DNA from: JAIBJN01 sp035461525
GTDB taxonomy: Bacteria > Actinomycetota > Thermoleophilia > Gaiellales > Gaiellaceae
Assembly: GCA_035461525.1 (NCBI GenBank)
Contig: DATHVD010000050.1
Coordinates: 5,035-69,034 of the forward strand
Length of the DNA: 64,000 nt
Direction: 5' to 3'
Shown: in pieces, positions 38,747-47,138 of the stretch
How the letters are laid out: each line of letters begins with the position of its first letter
How positions within the stretch are numbered: position 1 is the first letter of the stretch
Made by a program: the position numbers and the translations under genes
Notes under the pieces: model-generated
What the model saw: the letters and a program-made list of their open reading frames with translations, nothing else
Database searches by the model: none
Told to the model about the DNA's origin: nothing

Positions 38747-39651
38747 GGGCGCAGGCGGCGCAGCGCGGCGAGGGCGACCTGGCCCGCCATCTTCGGGTTC
38801 TCCTGCAGGCGCCGCAGCGAGTACTCGTACCACCGGCGCCCGTAGGGGACGTAGATCCGCACCGTGTGGCCCTCGCGGACGAGCTCGTCGGCGAGCTCCT
38901 CGCGGACCCCGAGGAGCATCTGGAACTCGTAGCGCTCCGGCCCGAGGCCGCGCTCGGCGATGAGGGCAAGCGACTCGGCGATCACCCAGTCGTCGTGCGT
39001 GGCGATCGCCGTCTTGCAGCCCCCGTCCAGGAGCGCGGCCACCGCCTCGACGAAGTTGAAGCGCACCGTGTCGGCGCCCTGGTAGGCGAGCGCGGGCGGC
39101 TCCAGGTAGATCCCCTTGCAGACGCGGACGTTGGGGCGGAGCGGCAGGAGCTCGTGCACGTCGTCCATCGTCCGCCGGAGCATCGCCTGGAGGACGACGC
39201 CGACGTTCTCGTGGCCCTCCGCGCGCAGCTCGCGGTAGAGGTCGAGCGTGGCCGTCGTCGTCGACGAGTCCTCCATGTCGATGCGGACGAAGCGCCCCTG
39301 CCCGGCGGCGGCGCGAACGAGGACGCGCACGTTCTCGGCGCAGAGCGCGGGATCGACCTCGAGGCCGAGGCCCGTCAGCTTGACGCTCACGTTCGCGTCG
39401 AGCCCCTGCGCCTCGATCTCGGCGATGGCCTCCTCGTAGGCGGAGCGGATGGCGAGCGCCTCCTCCGGGGTCGCGGTCTCCTCGCCGAGCACGTCGAGCG
39501 TCGCCAGCTTGCCGGCGTCGTTGAGCTCGCGGACGACGGCGAGGGCGTCGGCGAGCTCGGAGCCGGCGATGTAGCGGCTCGAGAGCCGCCGCACGACGGG
39601 CCGCGGGACGGCCGGCAGCACCCGGACGAGCGCGCGGTCGAACAGAGCCAA
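38743..39651 (-). CDS. Proline dehydrogenase
   Basis: FAD-dependent monofunctional enzyme oxidising proline to pyrroline-5-carboxylate. 302 residues. Motifs: VSVKLTGLGLEVDPALC, FVRIDMEDSSTTTATLDLYREL, VCKGIYLEPPALAY, and the C-terminal FAD/proline-binding VRIYVPYGRRWYEYSLRRLQENP. The start is most likely TTG at 39651 (MALFDRALVRVLPAVPRP). No P5C dehydrogenase is in the window. Coupled to the queuosine transporter gene downstream without obvious metabolic logic. Confidence 0.92.
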   Translation of the reverse strand: MALFDRALVRVLPAVPRPVVRRLSSRYIAGSELADALAVVRELNDAGKLATLDVLGEETATPEEALAIRSAYEEAIAEIEAQGLDANVSVKLTGLGLEVDPALCAENVRVLVRAAAGQGRFVRIDMEDSSTTTATLDLYRELRAEGHENVGVVLQAMLRRTMDDVHELLPLRPNVRVCKGIYLEPPALAYQGADTVRFNFVEAVAALLDGGCKTAIATHDDWVIAESLALIAERGLGPERYEFQMLLGVREELADELVREGHTVRIYVPYGRRWYEYSLRRLQENPKMAGQVALAALRRLRP

Positions 39652-39718
39652 GGCCGCTCGATTGTAGTGCCCGCCTCCCGCCTTGCGCCGCGGCGTCCCA
39701 CTCCGCAGAATGCCGTGG

Positions 39719-40045
39719 ATGGACGAGCCCGGTCCGTACGATGTCCCCGCTCCGAACGGGGGCCCTCCGCCCGAGGAGCGGCGCGGGCGCGTCACGCTCG
39801 AGCAGGTCGCCCTCGGCGTCTTCGTCGGGGCGCTGTTCGCCGTCTCGGTCTGCGTCGCCGCGGTCCTCGCCTTCGACGTGGGTCCGGCGGCGCCCGTGGT
39901 CGTCGTCGCGGTCGCCGTCGGCCTGGGCTCGATGGTCGCGCGGAACGCCCACGATCCCGCCTTCAAGTCGGCCGCGATCGGGCTGGTCGTCGGCGGGGTC
40001 GCCGCCGTCCTCCTCTGGCCCGTCTTCCCCGTGGACTCGCTGTGA
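39719..40045 (+). CDS. Two-helix membrane protein of unknown function
   Basis: 108 residues. The polar, Pro-rich N-terminus (MDEPGPYDVPAPNGGPPPEE) is followed by three hydrophobic stretches (VALGVFVGALFAVSVCVAAVLAF, AAPVVVVAVAVGLGSMVA and AAIGLVVGGVAAVLLWPVF). An alternative ATG lies 9 nt upstream; the later one sits 7 nt after CAGAAT. Its stop overlaps the start of the acetyl-CoA synthetase gene (GTGA). Confidence 0.62.
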   Translation: MDEPGPYDVPAPNGGPPPEERRGRVTLEQVALGVFVGALFAVSVCVAAVLAFDVGPAAPVVVVAVAVGLGSMVARNAHDPAFKSAAIGLVVGGVAAVLLWPVFPVDSL

Positions 40046-42006
40046 GCGACCCCGATCACGCCATCGTCGCGCTCCTGCTCGAGGAGCGCCGCTACCCGCC
40101 GCCGCCGGAGTTCTCGGCGCAGGCGAACGCGGGGCCCGAGATCTACGAGCGGAACTTCGACGAGCTCTGGGAGACCGAGGGCCGCGAGCGCGTGACGTGG
40201 TTCGAGCCCTTCACGGCGCTCTACGAGTGGGAGCTGCCCTACGCGAAGTGGTACGTGGGCGGGAAGCTCAACGTCTGCTTCAACTGCGTCGACCGCCACG
40301 TGGGCGCGGGGCGCGGCGACAAGGTCGCCTACCACTGGGAGGGCGAGCCCGAGGACGAGCGCCGCACGATCACGTTCGCCGACCTCCAGCGCGACGTCGT
40401 CCGCTTCGCCAACGGCCTCAAGGAGCTCGGCGTCGGCAAGGGCACGCCGGTCGGCATCTACATGGGGATGATCCCGGAGCTGCCCGTTGCGATGCTCGCC
40501 TGCGCGCGCCTGGGCGCGCCCCACACCGTCGTCTTCGGCGGCTTCAGCGCAGATGCGCTCGCGGATCGGCTCAACGACATGGAGTGCGAGGTCCTGATCA
40601 CGCAGGACGCGGGCTGGCGCAAGGGCGCCGAGGTGCCGCTGAAGCGGAACGCCGACGAGGCCCTCGACCGCTCGCCCGGCGTGCGAGCGTCGGTCGTGTG
40701 GCGCCGGGTCGGCGACGAGGTGGACTGGCGCGAGGGGCGCGACGTCTGGGCCCACGAGCTCGTGCAGGGCGCGAGCGACGACCCGGCCTCGTGCCCGTGC
40801 GAGCCGATGGACTCTGAGGACCTCCTCTACCTCCTCTACACGAGCGGCACGACCGCGAAGCCGAAGGGGATCGTGCACACGACCGGCGGCTACCTCGTCG
40901 GCGTGGCGACGACGCACCGCTACATCTTCGACGTGAAGCCCGACTCGGTGTACTGGTGCGCGGCCGACATCGGCTGGGTCACGGGCCACAGCTACATCGT
41001 CTACGGGCCTCTCTGCAACGGGACGACCGGCGTCCTCTACGAGGGCGTCCCCGACTACCCCGACCGCGACCGCTGGTGGGCGATCGTGGAGCGCTACGGG
41101 GTCGACATCCTCTACACCGCTCCGACGGCGATCCGGGCGCACATGAAGTGGGGCCCGGAGCACGCGGCCAAGCGCGACCTCTCCTCCCTCCGCCTCCTCG
41201 GCTCGGTCGGCGAGCCGATCAACCCCGAGGCGTGGGTCTGGTACCGGGAGCACATCGGCGCCGACCGCACGCCGGTCGTGGACACCTGGTGGCAGACCGA
41301 GACGGGGATGATCCTGATCACGCCGCTCCCCGGAGTGACGACGACGAAGCCCGGGTCGGCCACGAAGCCGTTCCCCGGCGTCGACGCCGCCGTCGTCAAC
41401 GACAAGGGCGAGGAGGTCGGCCCGGGCGGAGGCGGCTACCTCGTCCTACGCCGACCCTGGCCGGCCATGCTGCGCGGCATCCACAAGGATCACGAGCGCT
41501 TCGTCGAGACGTACTGGAGCCGCTTCCCCGGCATGTACTTCGCGGGCGACGGGGCGCGCGTGGACGAGGACGGCGACTTCTGGCTCATGGGCCGCGTCGA
41601 CGACGTCATGAACGTCTCCGGTCACCGCATCTCGACGATCGAGGTGGAGAGCGCGCTCGTCGACCACCCGCGGGTGGCGGAGGCGGCCGTCTGCGGGCGC
41701 CGCGACGAGACGACCGGGCAGGCGATCGTCGCGTTCGTCAGCCTCAAGGGGCACGAGGGCGGCTCGCCGGAGATGATGGTCGAGCTGCGGGAGCACGTGG
41801 CCGAGAAGATCGGCAAGATCGCGCGCCCCGCCAACATCGTCTTCACGCCCGAGCTGCCGAAGACCCGCTCGGGCAAGATCATGCGCCGCCTCCTCAAGGA
41901 CGTCTCGGAGAACCGCGCTCTCGGCGACATGACGACGCTGGCCGATCCCGCGGTCGTCCTGGAGCTGCAGGAGCGCGCGTCCGCCGAGGCCTCCTCCGAA
42001 GGCTGA
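40042..42006 (+). CDS. acsA: Acetyl-CoA synthetase (AMP-forming)
   Basis: Activates acetate with ATP and CoA. 654 residues, normal for the family. The ATP/AMP signature is LLYTSGTTAKPKGIVHTTGGY, the adenine-binding block DTWWQTETGMILI, the hinge GRVDDVMNVSGHRISTIEVE and the acetylatable lysine in LPKTRSGKIMRRLLKD. The N-terminal ACAS_N segment (YERNFDELWETEGRERVTWFEPF) is complete. The GTG overlaps the preceding stop. A GNAT acetyltransferase gene follows 4 nt later; in other bacteria such enzymes acetylate the lysine of Acs, but this one lacks the usual Pat domain layout, so the link is only suggestive. Confidence 0.96.
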   Translation: MSDPDHAIVALLLEERRYPPPPEFSAQANAGPEIYERNFDELWETEGRERVTWFEPFTALYEWELPYAKWYVGGKLNVCFNCVDRHVGAGRGDKVAYHWEGEPEDERRTITFADLQRDVVRFANGLKELGVGKGTPVGIYMGMIPELPVAMLACARLGAPHTVVFGGFSADALADRLNDMECEVLITQDAGWRKGAEVPLKRNADEALDRSPGVRASVVWRRVGDEVDWREGRDVWAHELVQGASDDPASCPCEPMDSEDLLYLLYTSGTTAKPKGIVHTTGGYLVGVATTHRYIFDVKPDSVYWCAADIGWVTGHSYIVYGPLCNGTTGVLYEGVPDYPDRDRWWAIVERYGVDILYTAPTAIRAHMKWGPEHAAKRDLSSLRLLGSVGEPINPEAWVWYREHIGADRTPVVDTWWQTETGMILITPLPGVTTTKPGSATKPFPGVDAAVVNDKGEEVGPGGGGYLVLRRPWPAMLRGIHKDHERFVETYWSRFPGMYFAGDGARVDEDGDFWLMGRVDDVMNVSGHRISTIEVESALVDHPRVAEAAVCGRRDETTGQAIVAFVSLKGHEGGSPEMMVELREHVAEKIGKIARPANIVFTPELPKTRSGKIMRRLLKDVSENRALGDMTTLADPAVVLELQERASAEASSEG

Positions 42007-42010
42007 CCTG

Positions 42011-42931
42011 GTGGAGATCGTGACGTTCGGGGGCGACCACGTCGCCGCGGCGGCAACGCTGCTCGCCGCGCGGCACGAGCGCCACCGGGCGGCGGAGCCC
42101 CTCCTGCCGGAGCTCGAGGCCGCGCGCGCCGAGGTTGAGGCCGCGGGGACGAGCGGGGCGGCGGCAGTGGACGGCGGTGACGTCGCCGGCTACCTCGTGG
42201 GAACGGTCCGGGACGACCGCTCCTGGGGACGCCACACCTGGGTGGCCCACGGCGGCTGGGCGGTGCGCGAGCCCGAGCTCGTGCGCGATCTCTACGCGGT
42301 CGCCGCCGAGCGCTGGGTCGGCGAGGGCGCGAAGCTCCACATCGTGCTGACGCCCGCGCTCCCGGAGCTCGTCGACCCCTGGCTCCGCCTGGGCTTCGGG
42401 CACATGCAGGCCTACGCGCTGCGGGAGAGCGGCGGCGAGCCGCAGCCGTTGCCGGCGGGCGTGACGATCCGGCTGGGCACGCCCGCCGACCTGGACGCGG
42501 CGGCCGAGCTCCTGCCGGCGATCTGGGAGCACCAGCGCGGCTCGCCCACCTTCACCGGCTTCGAGATCCCCGCGGCCGCGGAGTACCGCGCCGACTGGGA
42601 GGAGACGCTGGCCGAGCACCGCGCGACCTGGTTCCTCGCCGAGCTCGACCGCGAACTCGCGGGCCACCTCCTCCTCTACCCCGAGGAGCCGAGCATGGCC
42701 GTCCCGGCCGGCTCCGTGTACCTCGCCGTCGCCGCCACGCTGCCGGAGGCGCGCGGCCGGGGCGTGGGCGTCGCGCTCACCGAGCACGCCCTCGCCTGGG
42801 CGCGGGAGGCCGGCCACGCGACCGTGCACACGGACTGGCGCGTCCCCAACCTCGAGTCGTCCCGCTTCTGGCCCCGGCGTGGCTTCCGCGAGACGTTCTA
42901 CCGCCTCGCCCGTCAGGTCGAGATCGGCTGA
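42011..42931 (+). CDS. GNAT N-acetyltransferase
   Basis: 306 residues with two GNAT-like halves. The C-terminal half carries the acetyl-CoA loop (SVYLAVAATLPEARGRGVGVALTEHALAWAREAG) and the closing strand TVHTDWRVPNLESSRFWPRRGFRET; the N-terminal half (LVGTVRDDRSWGRHTWVAHGGWAV) looks degenerate. The substrate is unknown. It starts 4 nt after the acetyl-CoA synthetase stop, so it is probably in the same operon. Repeat copy 3 follows 7 bp after its stop. Confidence 0.82.
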   Translation: MEIVTFGGDHVAAAATLLAARHERHRAAEPLLPELEAARAEVEAAGTSGAAAVDGGDVAGYLVGTVRDDRSWGRHTWVAHGGWAVREPELVRDLYAVAAERWVGEGAKLHIVLTPALPELVDPWLRLGFGHMQAYALRESGGEPQPLPAGVTIRLGTPADLDAAAELLPAIWEHQRGSPTFTGFEIPAAAEYRADWEETLAEHRATWFLAELDRELAGHLLLYPEEPSMAVPAGSVYLAVAATLPEARGRGVGVALTEHALAWAREAGHATVHTDWRVPNLESSRFWPRRGFRETFYRLARQVEIG

Positions 42932-42938
42932 GCGTGAA

Positions 42939-43046
42939 CCGGCACGTTCTCGGCAGGCATCCGGCACGACCCGCGCACCACGGTTGCGCTTTCTCCCGCT
43001 ACGCTCGAAGCGGGTGGTGGTCCGGGGTGGCCCCGGACAGGAAGGC
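42939..43046 (+). repeat. Dispersed promoter/hairpin element, copy 3
   Basis: The clearest copy. CGGCACGTTCT, CGGCAGGCATC and CGGCACGACCC form three 11-bp units, then the GCGCACCACGG core, TACGCT with CGAAGCGG, GTGGTG, and a perfect 8-bp hairpin GTCCGGGG/CCCCGGAC at 43020-43038. The spacing from the last CGGCACG to TACGCT is 38 nt. It fills the gap between convergent genes; a transcript would run antisense into the LysE-type gene. Confidence 0.68.
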
Positions 43047-43694
43047 TCACTTCTGGCGCGCGCCGCCGGAGAGGGCGGCCGTCACGCCCAGGCCGACCAG
43101 CAGCGTGCCGGAGACCCAGCGCTGCGCACGGAGGAACCCGGCGTTGCCGCGCAGCCAGCCTGAGGCCGTGCCCGCCGCGAGCGCGTAGAGGCCGTCGCTG
43201 ACGACGGCGATGAGGATGAAGAGGAGGCCGAGCACGGCGATCTGGACGCCGACCGAGCCCTTCGACACGTCCGCGAACTGGGGCAGGAAGGCGAAGAAGA
43301 AGAGCGCCGTCTTCGGGTTGAGGACGTTGACGACGACCCCCTGCCAGAAGAGCCGGCCGAGCCGTCGGGGGGGAGGCTCGTCGCCGGTCACGTCCGGCCG
43401 CTCGCGCGCCAGGAGCCGCCGCACGCCCAGGAAGACGAGGTACGCGGCCCCGGCGTAGCGCACGACGTCGAAGGCGGTGGCCGAGCGCACGAGGAGCGCC
43501 GACAGCCCCAGCGCCGCTGCGGCCACGTGCACGAGCGCCCCGGCCTGCACGCCGAGCATGGAGACGAAGCCGGCCCCGCGGCCGTGCTCGATCGACTGCG
43601 CGACGATGTAGAGGACGGCGGGGCCGGGAACGACGAGCAGCACGACGGCCGCCGCCGCGAAGACCGCGAGCGCGCCCGGATCCGGGAGCGGCAC
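43047..43694 (-). CDS. LysE/RhtB-family amino acid exporter
   Basis: 215 residues, about six helices. Family blocks: VVLLVVPGPAVLYIVAQSIEHGRGAGFVSMLGVQAGALVHVAAAALGLSALL in the first third, and GVVVNVLNPKTALFFFAFLPQFAD with the conserved NPK. Such proteins export amino acids or homoserine lactones; the substrate is unknown. The ATG at 43694 directly abuts the stop of the upstream small gene. Confidence 0.93.
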   Translation of the reverse strand: MPLPDPGALAVFAAAAVVLLVVPGPAVLYIVAQSIEHGRGAGFVSMLGVQAGALVHVAAAALGLSALLVRSATAFDVVRYAGAAYLVFLGVRRLLARERPDVTGDEPPPRRLGRLFWQGVVVNVLNPKTALFFFAFLPQFADVSKGSVGVQIAVLGLLFILIAVVSDGLYALAAGTASGWLRGNAGFLRAQRWVSGTLLVGLGVTAALSGGARQK

Positions 43695-43988
43695 CTAGCC
43701 CTCGCGCATGAAGCCCTGCCGCGCCGCGGAGACGAGCGCGACCGCCTCGGGAAAGAGGAGGCGCATGGCGTCGCGGAGCGCGATCGCCTGCTCGTCAGGC
43801 GTGCCCTCCACCCGGAGCCGCTTCAGCGCGGCCCCCGTCAGCTCGACGGCGGTGTTCAGGGTGAGCGTGGCGAACTGCTCGCGCTGCGATTCCTGCACGG
43901 CTTCGGTCTGACGCTCCGCGAACTCGCGCAGGCCGCGCATGAGATCCTCCGGGTCGCCGCCGAAGGGAAAGCCGAATCCACCTTCCAT
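43695..43988 (-). CDS. Hypothetical protein
   Basis: 97 residues, soluble and helical after a Gly/Phe-rich start (MEGGFGFPFGGDPEDLMRGLREFAERQTEAVQ). There is no known family. A Shine-Dalgarno-like GAGGAAAGGA lies upstream of the ATG. It abuts the LysE-type gene, so the two are probably co-expressed. The acidic, phenylalanine/glycine start resembles proteins tested as partners of larger complexes, but that is no basis for a function. Confidence 0.62.
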   Translation of the reverse strand: MEGGFGFPFGGDPEDLMRGLREFAERQTEAVQESQREQFATLTLNTAVELTGAALKRLRVEGTPDEQAIALRDAMRLLFPEAVALVSAARQGFMREG

Positions 43989-44029
43989 CTGCGTCCTTTC
44001 CTCGTTCCCAGCCCTTAGAGTACGCGCGG

Positions 44030-44566
44030 ATGAGCGCCAGTCGCTTCGCGGATGCCCTCAACGAGCAGGTCGCCAACGAGTTCGCGGCCTCGCAGCAGTA
44101 CGTCGCCATCGCCGTCCACTACGACGCCGAGACGCTGCCGCAGCTCGCCGCGCACTTCTACCGCCAGGCAATCGAGGAGCGGAACCACGCGATGATGCTC
44201 GTCCAGTACCTGCTCGACGCCGACCTGGCCGTGCGCATCCCGGCGGTCGCGGGGCCGAAGACGGATTTCGAGGATCCGATCTCTCCCGTCGCGCTCGCGC
44301 TCGAGCAGGAGAAAACCGTCACCGACCAGATCGTCCGCCTCGCCCAGCTCGCCCGCGAGGAGAACGACCTCGTCGGCGCCCAGTTCATGGACTGGTTCCT
44401 GAAGGAGCAGCGGGAGGAGGTCTCGAGCATGTCCGATCTCCTCGCCGTCGTCACGCGCGCGGTCGACTCGAGCATCCTCCTCGCCGAGGAGTACCTCGCC
44501 CGCGAGACGGTCGGCGACCAGGGGGCCGACCCCTCCGCCCCGCCTGCAGCCGGCGGCGCGCTCTAG
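44030..44566 (+). CDS. Ferritin
   Basis: Iron-storage protein forming a 24-mer, 178 residues. Ferroxidase-centre residues are visible in NEFAASQQYVAIAVHYD (Glu) and FYRQAIEERNHAMMLVQYLLD (Glu, Glu and His of the ExxH motif), with a further Glu/Gln set in the third helix (DQIVRLAQLAREENDLVGAQFMDWFLKEQREE). It lacks heme-binding bacterioferritin features. The ATG lies 8 nt after TAGAGT, suggesting leaderless expression. No Fur-like operator was recognised. Confidence 0.94.
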   Translation: MSASRFADALNEQVANEFAASQQYVAIAVHYDAETLPQLAAHFYRQAIEERNHAMMLVQYLLDADLAVRIPAVAGPKTDFEDPISPVALALEQEKTVTDQIVRLAQLAREENDLVGAQFMDWFLKEQREEVSSMSDLLAVVTRAVDSSILLAEEYLARETVGDQGADPSAPPAAGGAL

Positions 44567-44594
44567 ACCCTCCTGCTCTTCTACCCTGGAGGGC

Positions 44595-44891
44595 GTGTCA
44601 CGGTCGCTTCGCTTCGCGCTCGCCGCCCTCGCGGTCGCCCTCGTCGGCGTCCTCGCCTTCGGGCTTGCCGCCGGGCTCGCAGGGCCGGCCCTCGGCGCCC
44701 GGGACACCGAGCGGGCGCTGGCCGAGACGAAGGAGGGGAAGCCGGGGAGCTACCACTGCGACCGACTCTGGCTCGATTACTGGGACTACCGCTGCCGGTT
44801 CGAGAACGCCGCCACGGGCTGGATCGTCGTCCACGTCCGCGTCGACCGCGACGGCATCGCCGAGCGCTCAGTCGACGGGCGCTCCCGGTAG
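44595..44891 (+). CDS. Small exported or anchored protein of unknown function
   Basis: 98 residues. An N-terminal hydrophobic helix (LRFALAALAVALVGVLAFGLAAG) acts as signal or anchor. The rest (SYHCDRLWLDYWDYRCRFENAATGWIVVHVRVDRDGIAE) has two cysteines and many aromatics, like a small extracytoplasmic beta domain. The GTG lies 7 nt after TACCCT (leaderless). No family was recognised. Confidence 0.65.
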   Translation: MSRSLRFALAALAVALVGVLAFGLAAGLAGPALGARDTERALAETKEGKPGSYHCDRLWLDYWDYRCRFENAATGWIVVHVRVDRDGIAERSVDGRSR

Positions 44892-44911
44892 GGAAGCGAC
44901 ATACTCGGGCC

Positions 44912-45130
44912 ATGACGCTGAGGAGCCGTCTCGCGACGGTGCTCTGGCTGGTCACCGTGACCGGCATGGGCGTCGTCTGCCTCGCGGCCGTCCTCGACGC
45001 GGGGCTCGGGTACTCCCCGCTCTGGCTCGAGGCGGTCGGCCTCGTCGCCTGGGCCGCCGCCGCTCCGGCTTTTCTGGTCTTCCTCGTCCTCGCCGGCCGG
45101 GCCCGCCTCGGCCGACGCAGGTCCGTCTAG
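44912..45130 (+). CDS. Small two-helix membrane protein
   Basis: 72 residues: a basic start (MTLRSRLATVLWLVTVTGMG), two hydrophobic helices, and a basic end (GRARLGRRRSV). It is predicted to have both ends in the cytosol; function unknown. The end overlaps the convergent gene ending at 45127 by 4 bp. Confidence 0.55.
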   Translation: MTLRSRLATVLWLVTVTGMGVVCLAAVLDAGLGYSPLWLEAVGLVAWAAAAPAFLVFLVLAGRARLGRRRSV

Positions 45131-45678
45131 CCCAGCGGCAGCTTGTAGGCGCGCTCGACGTCGTCGGCGAGGTCGTCCGCGGCCGTGACGCCCGCTTTCA
45201 GAGCCTCAGCGAAGGGCGAGCCTCCCACCTCGCCCAGGGCGTGCTCCAGCCGGGAGGCCGCCTGCCCGAGCGCGTCGAGGTAGGCGACGCTCGCCACGCG
45301 CGGCGGCGGCAGGATCGCCTCCTGGAGCGCGGCCGCCGCTACCTCGGCCTCTTCGATCCCCTCGGGGCTCTCGGTCAGGCGCAGCTCGACGAGCCGGGCG
45401 CGCAGCTCCCCCACGTCGCCGCCGCCGGCGCTCTCCTCGGCCAGCTCGCACATCGTCGCGATCGCGACCGCGTCGCGGACGAGCACCCGATCGGCGACCG
45501 GTCGCCCCGCCGCGTCGAGCGCGAGCCACGTCCGCTCCTCGCCACGCGCGTACGCACAGAGGTACACGCGGGCGCCCGTCCCGGGCTCCGCCGGGATCAC
45601 GGCCACGATCTGCTCGCCGTCGGCCGCGTGCCCGGCCGCGGCCTCTCCGGCCACGCTCAGCTCCTCCTCGAGGCTCAC
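45127..45678 (-). CDS. Hypothetical protein
   Basis: 183 residues, no membrane segment. The first half (DGEQIVAVIPAEPGTGARVYLCAYARGEERTWLALDAAGRPVADRVLVRDAVAIATMCELAEE) looks like a beta domain leading into a helix. The second half is Ala/Leu-rich helix. The GTG at 45678 is preferred because an upstream start would overlap the divergent methyltransferase gene at 45698. Confidence 0.62.
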   Translation of the reverse strand: MSLEEELSVAGEAAAGHAADGEQIVAVIPAEPGTGARVYLCAYARGEERTWLALDAAGRPVADRVLVRDAVAIATMCELAEESAGGGDVGELRARLVELRLTESPEGIEEAEVAAAALQEAILPPPRVASVAYLDALGQAASRLEHALGEVGGSPFAEALKAGVTAADDLADDVERAYKLPLG

Positions 45679-45697
45679 CGGCCGCAACAATAGCCCC

Positions 45698-46411
45698 GTG
45701 CCCGAGCGCAACCGCGCCGCACAGGAGCTCTTCGCGCCGCTGGCGGGGACGTACGACCGCTACGCGCGCCTGCTCAGCCTCGGCCAGGATCCGCGCTGGC
45801 GCACGTTCCTCGTCTCGCGAATCGAGGCTCGGCCCGTGCACGTCGTCCTCGACGTCGCCACCGGCACGGGCGCGGTCGCGATCGAGCTCGCCCGCCGCTA
45901 CCGGTGCCGCGTCGTCGGGGTCGACCAGAGCGCCGAGATGCTCGCGGAGGGACGCCGGCGCATCGAGGAGGCCGGGCTCGGCGAGAGCGTCGAGCTGCGC
46001 GAGGGCCGTGCCGAGGAGCTTCCCTTCGAGGACGGGAGCTTCGACGGGCTCACCTTCACGTACCTCCTCCGCTACGTCGACGACGCGGGCGCGACGATGC
46101 GGGAGCTCGCGCGGGTCGTCCGGCCGGGGGCCCGCGTCGCCATGCTCGAGTTCGCCGTGCCTCCGCGGGCGCCGGCCAGGCTCGCGTGGGAGGCGTACGT
46201 CCGCGCCGCCCTCCCGGCGGCGGGCCGCCTGGCCTCGCCCGGCTGGGGCGACGTGGGCAGCTTCCTCGGCCCGAGCATCCGGGGGTTCTGGGAGCGGACG
46301 CCGCCCGCGCGCCTGCGCGCTCTCTGGGAGGCGGCCGGGATCGAGGACGTGCGCGCCCGGCTCCTCAGCCTCGGCGGCGGGATCGTCATGTGGGGGCGGC
46401 GTGGCGAGTGA
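45698..46411 (+). CDS. Class I SAM methyltransferase, UbiE/MenG-like
   Basis: Probable demethylmenaquinone methyltransferase, the last step of menaquinone synthesis. 237 residues. It begins NRAAQELFAPLAGTYDRYARLLSLGQDPRWRTFLV as UbiE/MenG proteins do, has motif I VLDVATGTGAVAIELARRY, and SFDGLTFTYLLRYVDDAGATMRELARVVRPGARVAMLEF. Other small-molecule methylation is possible. The next gene starts before its stop (10-bp overlap), so the two are coupled. Confidence 0.85.
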   Translation: MPERNRAAQELFAPLAGTYDRYARLLSLGQDPRWRTFLVSRIEARPVHVVLDVATGTGAVAIELARRYRCRVVGVDQSAEMLAEGRRRIEEAGLGESVELREGRAEELPFEDGSFDGLTFTYLLRYVDDAGATMRELARVVRPGARVAMLEFAVPPRAPARLAWEAYVRAALPAAGRLASPGWGDVGSFLGPSIRGFWERTPPARLRALWEAAGIEDVRARLLSLGGGIVMWGRRGE

Positions 46412-47138
46412 GGCCGGGCGCCGCCCCGCCTTCTACGCCCTCGCGCCGGGAGGGTGGCGCGACTACGTCACGATCCTCCACCCTCCCTACACCGCCTGGC
46501 ACCTGAGCTACGTCGCCGTGGGGGCGGCGCTGACGCCCGCCTTCTCCTGGAGCCGCCTGCTTCCGGCCCTGGCCGCCTTCTTCCTCGCGGTCGGGATCGG
46601 CGCGCACGCGCTCGACGAGCTCAACGGCCGGCCGCTCGGCACCCGCATCCCCAGGCGCGTCCTCGTCTCGCTGGCCGCCCTCTCGATCGCCGGCGCGGTT
46701 GCGATCGGCGTCGCCGGCGCCGTCGTCGCCAGCCCCTGGCTCGGCCTCTTCGTCGCCGCCGGGGGATTCATCGTCGTCGCCTACAACCTCGAGCTCGCCG
46801 GCGGCCGCTTCCACGGGGACACGTGGTTCGCCCTCGCGTGGGGCGCCTTCCCGCTGGCGACCGCGTACTTCGCCGCCGCCGAGCGCCTGGACTGGATCGT
46901 GGCGGCGGGCGCCGCGTACGCGTTCCTCGCCAGCCGGGCGCAGCGGCAGCTCTCGACGCCCGTCCGCGACGTGCGCCGCCGGGTCGAACGGGTCGAGGGG
47001 AGCGTCGAGCGCGCCGACGGCTCCTCCGAGCCGGTCACGGCCGACCTCCTCCTGCGCGGGAAGGAGAGCGCGCTCCTCTCGCTCGCCGGTGCCTCCGTCG
47101 CCCTGGCCTTCGCGCTCGTCATCATGCGCGTGTCGTGA
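46401..47138 (+). CDS. Polytopic membrane protein of unknown function
   Basis: 245 residues, seven or so hydrophobic segments. The early block DYVTILHPPYTAWHLSYVAVGAAL and the loop ALDELNGRPLGTRIPRRVL suggest a conserved family; the general shape (loops with Asp between helices) recalls UbiA prenyltransferases but the DxxxD motifs are not seen. It overlaps the UbiE-type gene upstream and the beta-lactamase-like gene downstream (GTGA), so a quinone-related role is possible but unproven. Confidence 0.68.
   Translation: MASEAGRRPAFYALAPGGWRDYVTILHPPYTAWHLSYVAVGAALTPAFSWSRLLPALAAFFLAVGIGAHALDELNGRPLGTRIPRRVLVSLAALSIAGAVAIGVAGAVVASPWLGLFVAAGGFIVVAYNLELAGGRFHGDTWFALAWGAFPLATAYFAAAERLDWIVAAGAAYAFLASRAQRQLSTPVRDVRRRVERVEGSVERADGSSEPVTADLLLRGKESALLSLAGASVALAFALVIMRVS

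Noticed and set aside
38866..40041. Long plus-strand frame continuous with acetyl-CoA synthetase
   Set aside because: The part before 40042 is shadow of proline dehydrogenase; the ACS homology starts at the GTG at 40042.
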